Shown here: positions 34,438 to 42,771 of the stretch, in pieces
How the letters are laid out: each line of letters starts with the position of its first letter
Position numbering within the stretch: position 1 is the stretch's first letter
Source: Pseudomonas viridiflava
GTDB lineage: Bacteria; Pseudomonadota; Gammaproteobacteria; Pseudomonadales; Pseudomonadaceae
Reading direction: 5' to 3'
NCBI RefSeq assembly: GCF_900590885.1
Contig: NZ_UUON01000004.1
Location: forward strand, 434,001-498,000
DNA length: 64,000 nt
Position numbers and translations under genes: made by a program
Notes under the pieces: generated by a model
Seen by the model: the letters and a program-made list of their open reading frames with translations, nothing else
What the model was told of the DNA's origin: nothing
Databases searched by the model: none

Positions 34438-34815
34438 ATGAAACTCAATAAAGCACAGGCCATCGCCCGCAGAAACACCGAACTGGGCGGTGCCGTACTC
34501 GGCGTCAACAACTGCCACTTCACCGACCTGGACCGCAAACGCAACATCTGGTGGTTCGACCTGCCGGTGGTGCGCATTGGCGTGGGCCAGTACGAGTGGA
34601 TTCACTTGCTGATGCACAACGCCGACACCGACCAACTGCTGCACCTGAAGGTGCCGACGGTGTTCCTGCGTGAGCACATTGAAGGGTTGGTGGTGCGCAA
34701 CGCAGGCAAACGCAAGCCGGAGATTACCCTGGAGCTGAGCGCGGATAAGGATTCGTTCTTGAAGGATGTGCGCCCTACCGGGGCTGGCATCAACTTCGCG
34801 CAATTCGCCCTGTAA
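34438..34815 (+). CDS. Conserved hypothetical protein, 125 residues
   Basis: I do not recognise a named domain. The ATG at 34438 follows GTAGGAAGGTT. The protein starts with a basic helix (MKLNKAQAIARRNTELGG) and then has a beta-rich pattern with several Trp (RKRNIWWFDLPV). It has no signal peptide or membrane segment. It is a single gene ending before a collapsed REP hairpin. Similar proteins are, as I recall, annotated as hypothetical in Pseudomonas only. Confidence 0.7.
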   Translation: MKLNKAQAIARRNTELGGAVLGVNNCHFTDLDRKRNIWWFDLPVVRIGVGQYEWIHLLMHNADTDQLLHLKVPTVFLREHIEGLVVRNAGKRKPEITLELSADKDSFLKDVRPTGAGINFAQFAL

Positions 34816-34829
34816 AAACACGGTCGAAA

Positions 34830-34864
34830 AAAATGTGGGAGGGGGCTTGCCCCCTCCCACATTG
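34830..34864. repeat. Collapsed REP palindrome
   Basis: GTGGGAGGGGGC, loop TT and GCCCCCTCCCAC form a perfect 12-base stem between a 125-residue orphan and fadD1. It is the same collapsed form as at 6016 but with another loop. Confidence 0.9.
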
Positions 34865-34871
34865 GATTGCG

Positions 34872-36563
34872 TTATTTTTTGAGGCCGAGTTTCTTCAGTT
34901 CTTCGTCGCGCAACTCACGGCGCAAAATCTTGCCCACGTTAGTGGTCGGCAACGCATCGCGGAATTCCACGGCCTTGGGCACCTTGTAGGCGGTGACGTT
35001 GGCGCGCATATGCTCCATCACCTGTTCCTTGGTGAGGGTCGCGCCCGGCTTGACCACGATGAACAGCTTGATGATCTCGCCGGATTTTTCGTCCGGCACA
35101 CCAATGGCCGCGCATTGCAGCACGCCCGGCAGGCCCGCCAGCACGTCTTCCAGCTCGTTGGGGTACACGTTGAAGCCGGAGACCAGGATCATGTCCTTCT
35201 TGCGGTCGACAATGCGCATGTAGCCGTCCGGCTGGATGATCGCGATGTCGCCGGTCTTCAGCCAGCCTTCGCTGTCGAGCATCTCGTCGGTGGCGTCCTG
35301 GCGCTGCCAGTAGCCCTTCATCACCTGCGGGCCTTTGACGCACAGCTCGCCGGTTTCACCCAGCGCCAGCTCGGTGCCATCGTCGGCGATGACCTTGCAC
35401 ACGGTGGATGGCACCGGAATGCCGATGGTGCCGATCTGGATATGCTGGATCGGGTTCACCGTGGCCACCGGGCTGGTTTCGGTCATGCCGTAACCTTCGC
35501 AGATGCCGCAACCGGTCACGGCCTTCCAACGCTCGGCCGCCGCCAGTTGCAGGGCCATGCCGCCCGACAGGGTGACTTTCAGCGCGGAAAAATCCAGCTT
35601 GCGGAACGCTTCGTTGTTGCACAGCGCAACAAACAAGGTGTTGAGGCCGACAAAGCCGCTGAACTTCCACTTCGACAGTTCCTTGACCATCGCCGGCAAG
35701 TCACGCGGGTTGCTGATCAGGATGTTGTGGTTGCCGATCAGCATCATCGCCATGCAGTGAAAGGTGAACGCGTAGATGTGGTACAGCGGCAGCGGCGTGA
35801 TCAGGATCTCGCAGCCTTCGTTGAGGTTGGAGCCCATCAGCGCCTTGCACTGCAGCATGTTGGCGACCAGGTTGCGGTGGGTGAGCATCGCGCCCTTGGC
35901 CACGCCGGTGGTGCCGCCGGTGTATTGCAGCACGGCCACATCGCTGCTGGCGGGGCTGACGTCGTTGACCGGTTGCCCGTGCCCCTTGGCAAGCACATCG
36001 TTGAATTTGACGGCCTTGGGCAGGTGATAGGCCGGGACCATTTTCTTCACGTACTTGATGACGCTGTTGATCAGCAGGCGCTTGAGCGGCGGCAACAGGT
36101 CGGCGACCTCGGTGACGATCACATGCTTGACGGCGGTCTTGGGCACGACCTTTTCCGCCAGGTGGGCCATGTTGGCCAGGCAGACCAGGGCCTTGGCACC
36201 GGAGTCGTTGAATTGGTGTTCCATTTCCCGCGCGGTGTACAGCGGGTTGGTGTTGACCACGATCAGGCCGGCACGGATGGCGCCGAACACTGCAACCGGG
36301 TACTGGAGGACGTTGGGCAGTTGCACGGCGATGCGGTCGCCAGGCTCCAAATCGGTGTGCTGTTGCAGGTACGCGGCGAAGGCGCCGGACAATTCGTACA
36401 GCTCACCGTAGGTGAGTGTCTTGCCCAGGTTGCTGAAAGCCGGCTTGTTGGCGAAGCGCTGGCAGGATTGCTTCAATACCGCCTGAATATTCGGATACTC
36501 GTCTGGATTGATTTGTGCAGCAATCCCGGCGGGGTACTTATCCTTCCAAAAGTCTTCGTTCAT
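34872..36563 (-). CDS. fadD1: Long-chain acyl-CoA synthetase FadD1
   Basis: AMP-forming fatty acid:CoA ligase of 563 residues, the first step of fatty-acid use. The ATP motif is YTGGTTGVAKGAMLTHRN, later EGYGMTETSPVATVNP and the hinge region YMRIVDRKKDMILVSGFNVY. The N-terminus FWKDKYPAGI is typical of FadD. It is the downstream member of a tandem pair with fadD2 (identical layout, about 400 bases apart), as in other pseudomonads, where the two differ in chain-length preference. An inverted repeat at 36605 lies in its leader region. Confidence 0.93.
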   Translation of the reverse strand: MNEDFWKDKYPAGIAAQINPDEYPNIQAVLKQSCQRFANKPAFSNLGKTLTYGELYELSGAFAAYLQQHTDLEPGDRIAVQLPNVLQYPVAVFGAIRAGLIVVNTNPLYTAREMEHQFNDSGAKALVCLANMAHLAEKVVPKTAVKHVIVTEVADLLPPLKRLLINSVIKYVKKMVPAYHLPKAVKFNDVLAKGHGQPVNDVSPASSDVAVLQYTGGTTGVAKGAMLTHRNLVANMLQCKALMGSNLNEGCEILITPLPLYHIYAFTFHCMAMMLIGNHNILISNPRDLPAMVKELSKWKFSGFVGLNTLFVALCNNEAFRKLDFSALKVTLSGGMALQLAAAERWKAVTGCGICEGYGMTETSPVATVNPIQHIQIGTIGIPVPSTVCKVIADDGTELALGETGELCVKGPQVMKGYWQRQDATDEMLDSEGWLKTGDIAIIQPDGYMRIVDRKKDMILVSGFNVYPNELEDVLAGLPGVLQCAAIGVPDEKSGEIIKLFIVVKPGATLTKEQVMEHMRANVTAYKVPKAVEFRDALPTTNVGKILRRELRDEELKKLGLKK

Positions 36564-36847
36564 GGAAGCCCACTCCTCAGCGACGTCAGCGACGCGAATT
36601 CATCATCGCATTTGATGCGATTATTATTGGTGTATGTTTTTTTTAGGTGAATCTGGCGCTTTCAAGCAGGCCGAGACGTCACAAAGCGCGCCGAGAGTAG
36701 CAGCTTTGCCAAGGGCCGCCTAGAGCCTAAAGAGGGCCCTACAGTCATAAACACGACTGTCCTACAATATTTAGTCACACTTTAATCACCGTGGATTTTC
36801 CCCAGCAAAACGCTCTGGAACAGGCCCTACAGAACAAATAAAGAACA
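36564..36847. other. fadD1 upstream region
   Basis: No gene is seen here. It contains the fadD1 ribosome site (GAGGAGTGGG), a direct repeat of CAGCGACG, a dyad at 36605-36621 and AT-rich sequence near 36620-36650 that could hold the promoter. The far end has AT-rich patches around 36755-36790. Confidence 0.5.
36605..36621. promoter_or_regulatory. Dyad upstream of fadD1
   Basis: ATCGCAT-TTG-ATGCGAT is a perfect seven-base dyad about 42 bases before the fadD1 ATG. It could be an operator or a leader hairpin. It does not match the PsrA pattern (GAAAC..GTTTC) that I would expect for fatty-acid control. Confidence 0.3.
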
Positions 36848-36943
36848 AATGTGGGAGGGGGCTTGCCCCCGATGGCGGTGTATCAGTCACTGTATGTGTT
36901 GACTGACCCACTGCAATCGGGGGCAAGCCCCCTCCCACATTTT
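36848..36943. repeat. REPIN between fadD2 and fadD1
   Basis: Inverted GTGGGAGGGGGCTTGCCCCC units around a spacer with GATGGCGGTGTATCAG. It follows the fadD2 stop on the minus strand. Confidence 0.92.
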
Positions 36944-36958
36944 TTACTGCATTTCAAT

Positions 36959-38647
36959 TCAAGCGATGTCGCGCAGCTCCCGCCGCAGGATCTTGCCCAC
37001 TGGCGTCATCGGCAGCGAATCGCGCAACACGATCTGCTTGGGCACCTTGTAGCCGGTGAAGTTGGCCTTGCAGTAGCTCTTCAACTCCTCAAGGCTCACG
37101 CCCTCGGCACGTGCCACCACAAACAGCTTCACCGCCTCCCCCGTGCGCTCGTCCGGCACGCCGATCACGGCGCAGTTGGCCACCGCCGGGTGCGCCATCA
37201 CCACGTCTTCGATTTCGTTGGGGTACACGTTGAAGCCCGAGACGATGATCAGATCCTTCTTGCGATCCACGATGCGCACAAAGCCATCCTCGTCTATCAC
37301 TGCGATGTCACCGGTCTTCAGCCACCCTTCAGCGTCCAGCGCCTCGGCGGTAGCGGCCGGTTGCTGCCAGTAACCCTTCATCACCTGCGGGCCCTTGATG
37401 CACAGTTCGCCGCGCTCGCCCAAGGGCAGTTCGACGCCTTCGTCATCAATCACCTTCATGGCGGTGGCGGGTACCGGGATGCCCACGGTGCCCAGGCGCG
37501 ATTTGTTGCCGTAGGGGTTGGTGCTGGCCACCGGTGAGGTTTCCGTCAGGCCATAGCCCTCGCCGATCGCGCAGCCGGTGAGCTGCTCCCAGCGTTCGGC
37601 GGTGGCCTTGATCAGCGCCGTGCCGCCGGAGTTGGTGAGTTTCAGGTGGGAGAAATCCAGGCTCTTGAAATCGGGGTGGTCCATCAGCGCCACAAACAGC
37701 GTGTTAAGCCCCAGCAGCCCGGTAAAGCGCCACTTTTTCAGTTCCTTGATAAACCCACCGATGTCCCGTGGGTTAGTAATCAGCACGTTGTGGTTGCCGG
37801 AGACCATCATGCACATGCAATTCGCGGTGAAGGCATAGATGTGGTAAAGCGGCAGCGGCGCAATCATCACCTCCTGCCCTTCCTTGATCAGCGGGTGGCC
37901 GTCTTCGCCAGTCTGGGACATGCACGCGCGCACCTGTTGCATGTTGGCCACCAGGTTGCCGTGGGTGAGCATCGCGCCCTTGGCCAGACCGGTGGTGCCG
38001 CCGGTGTATTGCAGCACGGCGATGTCGTCCAGGCTCACCGGGTGGCGCGTCACGCCGAGGCCCGCGCCCATGCGCAGGGCGCGCTTGAACGACACCGCGC
38101 GCGGCAGGTTGTAGGCCGGGACCATCTTCTTCACCTTGTCGACCAGGGTGTTGACCAGCCAGCCCTTGGCGGCGGGCATGAAGTCGCCCATCTTGGCTTC
38201 GATCAAGTAGTCGATTTCGGTGTCGGTGCACACTTCCTGCACCCGCGAACCGAACAGGTTGAGGTAGACCAGCGCCCGCACACCGGCGTCCTTGAACTGG
38301 TGGCGCATCTCGCGCGGGGTGTACAGCGGGTTGGTGTTGACCACGATCAGCCCGGCGCGCAATGCACCGAACACGGCAATCGGGTAATGCAGCACGTTGG
38401 GCATCTGCACGGCGATGCGTTCGCCGGGCTTGAGGTCGGTGTGCTGTTGCAGGTAACCGGCGAACGCCGCACTTTGGCGCTCAAGCTCGGCGTAGGTCAG
38501 GGTGATGCCCATGTTGCTGAATGCCGGACGGTCGGCAAAAGCCTTGCAGGAACGCTCGAAGACCTCGATCACCGACTTGTAGGCCGCAAGATCGATGTCA
38601 CTGGGAACGCCCGCCGCGCGTTTGTCATTCCAGAAATCAGGTTGCAT
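36959..38647 (-). CDS. fadD2: Long-chain acyl-CoA synthetase FadD2
   Basis: AMP-forming acyl-CoA ligase of 562 residues, paralogue of FadD1. The ATP motif is YTGGTTGLAKGAMLTHGN, with EGYGLTETSPVASTNP and VDRKKDLIIVSGFNVYPNEI. I chose ATG 38647 (MQPDFWNDKRAAG), matching the FadD1 start; the frame continues open upstream without family similarity. It is upstream of fadD1 on the same strand and divergent from an alpha/beta hydrolase gene. Chain-length specificity cannot be read. Confidence 0.93.
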   Translation of the reverse strand: MQPDFWNDKRAAGVPSDIDLAAYKSVIEVFERSCKAFADRPAFSNMGITLTYAELERQSAAFAGYLQQHTDLKPGERIAVQMPNVLHYPIAVFGALRAGLIVVNTNPLYTPREMRHQFKDAGVRALVYLNLFGSRVQEVCTDTEIDYLIEAKMGDFMPAAKGWLVNTLVDKVKKMVPAYNLPRAVSFKRALRMGAGLGVTRHPVSLDDIAVLQYTGGTTGLAKGAMLTHGNLVANMQQVRACMSQTGEDGHPLIKEGQEVMIAPLPLYHIYAFTANCMCMMVSGNHNVLITNPRDIGGFIKELKKWRFTGLLGLNTLFVALMDHPDFKSLDFSHLKLTNSGGTALIKATAERWEQLTGCAIGEGYGLTETSPVASTNPYGNKSRLGTVGIPVPATAMKVIDDEGVELPLGERGELCIKGPQVMKGYWQQPAATAEALDAEGWLKTGDIAVIDEDGFVRIVDRKKDLIIVSGFNVYPNEIEDVVMAHPAVANCAVIGVPDERTGEAVKLFVVARAEGVSLEELKSYCKANFTGYKVPKQIVLRDSLPMTPVGKILRRELRDIA

Positions 38648-38858
38648 TATTCTTGTCCTCTTACCTGAGTGTGTCCGGCCGCCGATAAAAAGCGGAGCTT
38701 TGGGGACGTTAGCAGCTATGGCCAAACAGGCAAATACGCTAAATCGTGTCATTGATTGTATGAATCTTGCGGCTAACGTGTAGGCAGATACCCCGCCTCT
38801 CGACCGATGAGCGATACACTGCAACGACTCCGAGCAGCATTTGAGCAAAGGAACCGCC

Positions 38859-39803
38859 ATGAACCACCGCACCTTCTGGCTGACCGCGAATGACCGCAGC
38901 CGCCTGCACGTCAACCAATGGTTGCCCGACGCCGCGCCCAGGGCCGTGGTGATGCTGTCCCATGGCATGGCCGAGCACAGCGGTCGCTACGCGCGCCTGG
39001 CCCAGGCCCTGTGCGACGCCGGCTACGCCTTATATGCGCTGGACCAGCGGGGCCATGGCCGCACCGCCGACGAGGGCACTTTGGGTCTGTTCGCCGAAAA
39101 AGATGGCTGGAACAAAGTGGTCGGCGACCTGGCCAGCCTCAACCAGCACATCGGCCAGCAGCAGCCGGGGCTGCCGATCATCCTGCTGGGCCACAGCATG
39201 GGCAGCTATATTGCCCAGGCCTACCTGCTGCACCACAGCGCCAGCCTGGATGCGGCGATTCTCAGCGGTTCGAATTTCCAGCCGGTGGCGCTGTACCGCG
39301 CGGCGCGGGTGATTGCGCGTATCGAGCGAGCGCGCCAGGGCGTGCGCGGGCGCAGTGCGCTGATCGACTTTCTTTCGTTTGGCTCGTTCAACAAGGCGTT
39401 CAAGCCCAACCGCACGGCGTTCGACTGGCTCAGCCGCGACCCGGTCGAGGTCGACCAGTACATCAACGACCCGCTCTGCGGCTTTCGCTGCACCAACCAG
39501 CTGTGGGTCGACCTGCTCGGCGGCTTGCAGCAAATCAGCAAAGCGTCCAATCTCGCGCAGATCGACCCGGGCCTGCCGATCCTGGTGATCGGCGGCGAAT
39601 GTGATCCGGTGAGTGAGGGCAAGCGTCTCAACAGCCTGGCCCACGCCCTGCGTGAAGCCGGCTGCCAGCACCTGCAACTGAATATCTACCCGCAGGCGCG
39701 TCATGAAGTGTTCAATGAAACCAATCGCGAAGAAGTCACAGCCGATGTGCTGAAGTGGCTCGACCAGGCCCTGACCTTGCGCAGACCGGCTCGCTGCGAA
39801 TAA
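38859..39803 (+). CDS. Alpha/beta hydrolase (monoacylglycerol lipase-like)
   Basis: Hydrolase of 314 residues without signal peptide. The oxyanion region is VVMLSHGMAEHSGRY, and the nucleophile elbow is LGHSMGSYIAQAYLL with the catalytic Ser. The Asp (GGECDPVSEG) and the His (PQARHEVFNE) complete the triad. The pattern is that of lysophospholipase/monoacylglycerol lipase proteins. With fadD2 divergent and a phaJ4-like gene 58 bases downstream, it probably releases fatty acids for activation. The exact ester is unknown. Confidence 0.88.
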   Translation: MNHRTFWLTANDRSRLHVNQWLPDAAPRAVVMLSHGMAEHSGRYARLAQALCDAGYALYALDQRGHGRTADEGTLGLFAEKDGWNKVVGDLASLNQHIGQQQPGLPIILLGHSMGSYIAQAYLLHHSASLDAAILSGSNFQPVALYRAARVIARIERARQGVRGRSALIDFLSFGSFNKAFKPNRTAFDWLSRDPVEVDQYINDPLCGFRCTNQLWVDLLGGLQQISKASNLAQIDPGLPILVIGGECDPVSEGKRLNSLAHALREAGCQHLQLNIYPQARHEVFNETNREEVTADVLKWLDQALTLRRPARCE

Positions 39804-39861
39804 CTGTTGTTTTAAAGTCAGCCGTTTAAAATTACCGATTAGCCACAGGATGCACCTTTAG

Positions 39862-40332
39862 ATGACCCAGGTAACCAATACCCCGTACGAAGCCCTCGAA
39901 GTCGGCCAGACCGCCAGCTACAGCAAGCTTGTAGAAGAGCGCGACATCCAGCTGTTCGCCGCCATGTCCGGCGACCACAACCCGGTGCACCTGGACGCCG
40001 AATATGCCAAGGCAACCATGTTCAAGGAGCGTATCGCCCACGGCATGTTCAGCGGCGCGTTGATCAGTGCCGCCGTGGCCTGCGAGCTGCCTGGGCCGGG
40101 CACCATCTATATCGGCCAGCAGATGAGCTTCCAGAAGCCGGTGAAGATCGGCGACACCCTGACCGTACGCCTGGAAATTCTCGAGAAGCTGCCGAAGTTT
40201 CGCGTGCGCATCGCCACCCGTGTGTTCAACCAGCGCGATGAGCTGGTGGTGGACGGCGAAGCGGAAATCCTCGCACCGCGCAAGCAACAGGTCGTGACCC
40301 TGACCGAATTGCCGCCGATCAGCATCGGCTGA
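39862..40332 (+). CDS. phaJ4: MaoC-type (R)-specific enoyl-CoA hydratase PhaJ4
   Basis: Hot-dog fold hydratase of 156 residues. The catalytic motif AAMSGDHNPVHLDAEYAKAT holds the Asp/His pair, and the family stretch RIAHGMFSGALIS follows. It hydrates enoyl-CoA to (R)-3-hydroxyacyl-CoA, linking beta-oxidation with polyhydroxyalkanoate synthesis. The neighbourhood fadD1-fadD2-hydrolase-phaJ4 is the one seen in P. aeruginosa and P. putida, which supports the PhaJ4 name. It may be read together with the hydrolase gene. Confidence 0.85.
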   Translation: MTQVTNTPYEALEVGQTASYSKLVEERDIQLFAAMSGDHNPVHLDAEYAKATMFKERIAHGMFSGALISAAVACELPGPGTIYIGQQMSFQKPVKIGDTLTVRLEILEKLPKFRVRIATRVFNQRDELVVDGEAEILAPRKQQVVTLTELPPISIG

Positions 40333-40358
40333 CCGCACTTCCAGGTTCAACACCATAC

Positions 40359-40454
40359 AAATGTGGGAGGGGGCTTGCCCCCGATAGCAGTGTGCCAGTC
40401 ACCCAATACAGTGACTGACACTCCGCAATCGGGGGCAAGCCCCCTCCCACATTT
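40359..40454. repeat. REPIN
   Basis: Inverted GTGGGAGGGGGCTTGCCCCC units. The spacer contains CAGTGTGCCAGTCAC and GTGACTGACACTC, which themselves pair. It lies in a convergent gap. Confidence 0.92.
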
Positions 40455-40469
40455 GTTACTCAGCGAGTC

Positions 40470-40937
40470 TTACGACTGCGCGCGAGCCTGGTTACGCAGG
40501 GCTTTCACCTGGTCGTGGTTGCGTTGGGCGCCGTGGTACTGACGCTCAACCAGGTCACGAATGCCCAGCAGGTTGTGCTTGTTGATCTTCTCGATCGCTT
40601 CTTTGTAAGCCTTCAGGGCGTGGTCTTCACCGCGCTCGGCTTCGTTCAGCACGGCCTCTTCGTCTTTACCGGTGACCAGCGACTTCACGTCGACCCAGCC
40701 ACGGTGCAGTGCGCCGGCAACGCTGCCGGACTCTTCCGGATCGCCACCCAGGGCACGCACGGCGGTTTGCAGCTCAGCGGCGGCAGAAGCGCAGTCAGCG
40801 GAGCGTTTGACGAACAGCGCTTTCAGCTCAGGGTGCTTGATGTCTTCAGCACAAGTCGCAAAACCTTTCTGGCCGTCTTTGCTGGTCTCGATCAGGTCGT
40901 TCAGTACGGAGATCGATTCTTTATTGATGTCAGTCAT
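40470..40937 (-). CDS. PA2169-family four-helix-bundle protein (DUF2383)
   Basis: Protein of 155 residues, all helical by pattern. It has the family features VLNDLIETSKDGQKGFATCA, then ELKALFVKRSADCASAAAEL and the later EDHALKAYKEAIEKINKHNL. Glu and His residues are placed as in ferritin-like bundles, but metal binding is not established. The function is unknown. Related genes in P. aeruginosa are, as I recall, linked with stress or anaerobic growth. A sigma-54-like promoter and an upstream palindrome precede it. Confidence 0.88.
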   Translation of the reverse strand: MTDINKESISVLNDLIETSKDGQKGFATCAEDIKHPELKALFVKRSADCASAAAELQTAVRALGGDPEESGSVAGALHRGWVDVKSLVTGKDEEAVLNEAERGEDHALKAYKEAIEKINKHNLLGIRDLVERQYHGAQRNHDQVKALRNQARAQS

Positions 40938-40980
40938 TTTCTGATTCCTTGTGCGGGTTTAAGAAGGTTATCTTAATGAT

Positions 40981-40997
40981 TGCAGCCGCCGTGCCAG
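40981..40997 (-). promoter_or_regulatory. Candidate sigma-54 promoter of the PA2169-family gene
   Basis: The minus strand reads CTGGCACG-GCGG-CTGCA, matching the RpoN pattern with one change (C for T at -12). It lies 44 bases before the ATG at 40937, giving a leader of about 30 bases. Confidence 0.5.
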
Positions 40998-41025
40998 GTT
41001 TCTGAAAATTACTTTCCCCTTATAT

Positions 41026-41049
41026 TTCAATAACTTGAAAAGTATTGAA
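41026..41049. promoter_or_regulatory. Palindrome upstream of the sigma-54-like site
   Basis: TTCAATA-N10-TATTGAA is a perfect seven-base inverted repeat centred about 67 bases upstream of the predicted start point. That is where an enhancer-binding activator of a sigma-54 promoter could sit. It is also 95 bases upstream of the divergent DUF3820 gene. Confidence 0.4.
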
Positions 41050-41143
41050 CCATCTGTATGTACGTTATTTGCATGATCTGTCATTTGGCCTTCATGCAGA
41101 ATGCCTGTATTTTCCAAGGTCTCGACTCAAACCCCAGAAGCCC

Positions 41144-41380
41144 ATGAACCCCGAAAAACTCGAACTGCTGATCACCCGGCAAATGCCCTTCGGCAAATAC
41201 AAGGGCCGGATCATCGCCGACCTGCCCGGCCCGTACCTGAACTGGTTCGCCCGCGAAGGTTTCCCCCACGGCGAGTTGGGCGGTTTACTGGCCCTGATGC
41301 AGGAGATCGACAGCAACGGCCTGGCCGAACTGCTGGAACCGCTGCGCGCCAAACACGGCAAACCTGCCCCACGCCATTAA
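41144..41380 (+). CDS. DUF3820 family protein
   Basis: Protein of 78 residues with the DUF3820 (QSregVF_b) signature LITRQMPFGKYKGRIIADLP followed by YLNWFAREGFPHGELG. The Pfam name is putative quorum-sensing-regulated virulence factor, but no activity is shown, and relation to an exonuclease-associated DUF has been suggested. I chose ATG 41144 because the family starts just before this motif. It lies 11 bases upstream of the aminotransferase gene and is likely co-transcribed. Confidence 0.88.
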   Translation: MNPEKLELLITRQMPFGKYKGRIIADLPGPYLNWFAREGFPHGELGGLLALMQEIDSNGLAELLEPLRAKHGKPAPRH

Positions 41381-41391
41381 AGAGCCTCGCC

Positions 41392-42567
41392 ATGCCACGG
41401 AATGCAAACAACGAACATCACTGGCACGCCATCGCCCAACGTTATGACCTGGAACCTGGCCCGATCAACCTGGAAAACGGCTACTTCGGGCGCATGAGCC
41501 GCGAGGTGCAGGCGCAGTACCTGGAGCACGTGGCGTTTATCAACCGCAGCAACGCGTTGCATGTGCGCCAGCGTTTCGAGCGTGGTGAGAATGACCAGAT
41601 CCGCCGTCAACTCGCCGGGCTGGTCGACGCATCGGCCGAGGCTGTGGCCTTCACCCGCAACGCCACCGAAGCCTTGCAATCGCTGATCCGCAACTACAAC
41701 CGCCTGCAACCGGGCGACCAGGTGCTGATCAGCGACCTGGAGTACGACACGGTCAAAGGCGCGATGCGCTGGCTGGCGGGCTACCGTGGCGTTGAAGTCG
41801 TCGAAATCTCCCACGCCCACCCGGCCAGTTTCGACAGCCTGCTGCAGACCTATCGCGATGCGTTCACACAGCACCCGCGCCTCAAGTTGATGGCGCTCAC
41901 CCACGTAACCCACCGCACCGGCCTGGTAATGCCGGTGGAAGCCATCGCCAAGGCCGCGCGTGAGCATGGCGTGGACGTGATCCTCGACGGCGCCCATGCC
42001 CTGGGCCAGATCGAGTTCAACCTCGCCGAGCTGGGCATCCCGTTCGCCGGCTTCAACCTGCACAAATGGATCGGCGCGCCGCTGACCCTGGGCTTTCTGT
42101 ACATCGCCCCGGAGCGCCTGGCCGACATCGACCCGGACATGGGCGAGTTCCACTACCCCGCCACCGACGTGCGCGCGCGTACGCCCTACAGCACACCGAA
42201 TTTTCCAGCCTTGATGACCTTGCCGCTGGTGCTGCAAGAACACCAGGCACTGGGGGGCGCGGCGGCCAAGGGCGCGCGGGTCAATTACCTGCGGGACCTG
42301 TGGGTAAGCCAGGTGCGGCCGTTGCCGGGGATCGAGGTGCTGACGCCGGATGATCCGCGTTTGTATTGCGGGATTACCGCGTTCAAGTTTGTCGGGCGCG
42401 ACCAGCAGGTGATGGTGGATCGGTTGCTCAAGGACTACGACCTGTTTACCACCACGCGCACCGGGGCGGCGTTTGGCACGTGCATTCGGGTGACGCCGGG
42501 GTTGGTGACGTCGGCCGAAGACATCAATGTACTGGTCAACGCCATTACCGAACTGAGCACCGATTAA
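41392..42567 (+). CDS. Class V aminotransferase (isopenicillin-N-epimerase-like)
   Basis: PLP enzyme of 391 residues of the NifS/CefD-like group. Fold-type I features: ENGYFGRMSREVQAQYLEHV, AFTRNATEALQSLIRNYN for phosphate binding, LDGAHALGQIEFNLAELG with the PLP Asp, and the Lys in GFNLHKWIGAPLTLGFLY. Members include cysteine desulfurase-like, kynureninase-like and epimerase-like activities, and which one applies here cannot be told. No penicillin or sulfur genes are nearby. The ATG at 41392 follows GAGCCTCGCC. Confidence 0.85.
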   Translation: MPRNANNEHHWHAIAQRYDLEPGPINLENGYFGRMSREVQAQYLEHVAFINRSNALHVRQRFERGENDQIRRQLAGLVDASAEAVAFTRNATEALQSLIRNYNRLQPGDQVLISDLEYDTVKGAMRWLAGYRGVEVVEISHAHPASFDSLLQTYRDAFTQHPRLKLMALTHVTHRTGLVMPVEAIAKAAREHGVDVILDGAHALGQIEFNLAELGIPFAGFNLHKWIGAPLTLGFLYIAPERLADIDPDMGEFHYPATDVRARTPYSTPNFPALMTLPLVLQEHQALGGAAAKGARVNYLRDLWVSQVRPLPGIEVLTPDDPRLYCGITAFKFVGRDQQVMVDRLLKDYDLFTTTRTGAAFGTCIRVTPGLVTSAEDINVLVNAITELSTD

Positions 42568-42662
42568 AAATGTGGGAGGGGGCTTGCCCCCGATATCGGT
42601 GGGTCAGCTACAGATTCATACACTGACACTCCCTCATCGGGGGCAAGCCCCCTCCCACATTT
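42568..42662. repeat. REPIN
   Basis: Inverted GTGGGAGGGGGCTTGCCCCC units directly after the aminotransferase stop. The spacer contains GATATCGGTGGGTCAGC. Confidence 0.92.
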
Positions 42663-42695
42663 GCCCCCATGTTGGTTTCGAGGTTTTTTGCAGGC

Positions 42696-42728
42696 AAAAA
42701 AAAGCGGTACACCGACCAAGTGCACCGC
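42696..42728 (-). terminator. Rho-independent terminator of the zwf-pgl-eda operon
   Basis: On the minus strand GCGGTGCAC and GTGTACCGC pair with one mismatch around a short loop and are followed by TTTTTTTT. It starts about 44 bases after the eda stop. Confidence 0.85.
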
Positions 42729-42771
42729 AAAAATGCCGTTAAGCACAGCAACAACGATTCGGTAAATCAGA

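Noticed and set aside
39813..39841. FliA-like match before phaJ4 (TAAAGTCA ... ACCGATTA)
   Set aside because: Both boxes have mismatches at important positions, and a flagellar role for phaJ4 is unlikely. Treated as chance in an AT-rich gap.
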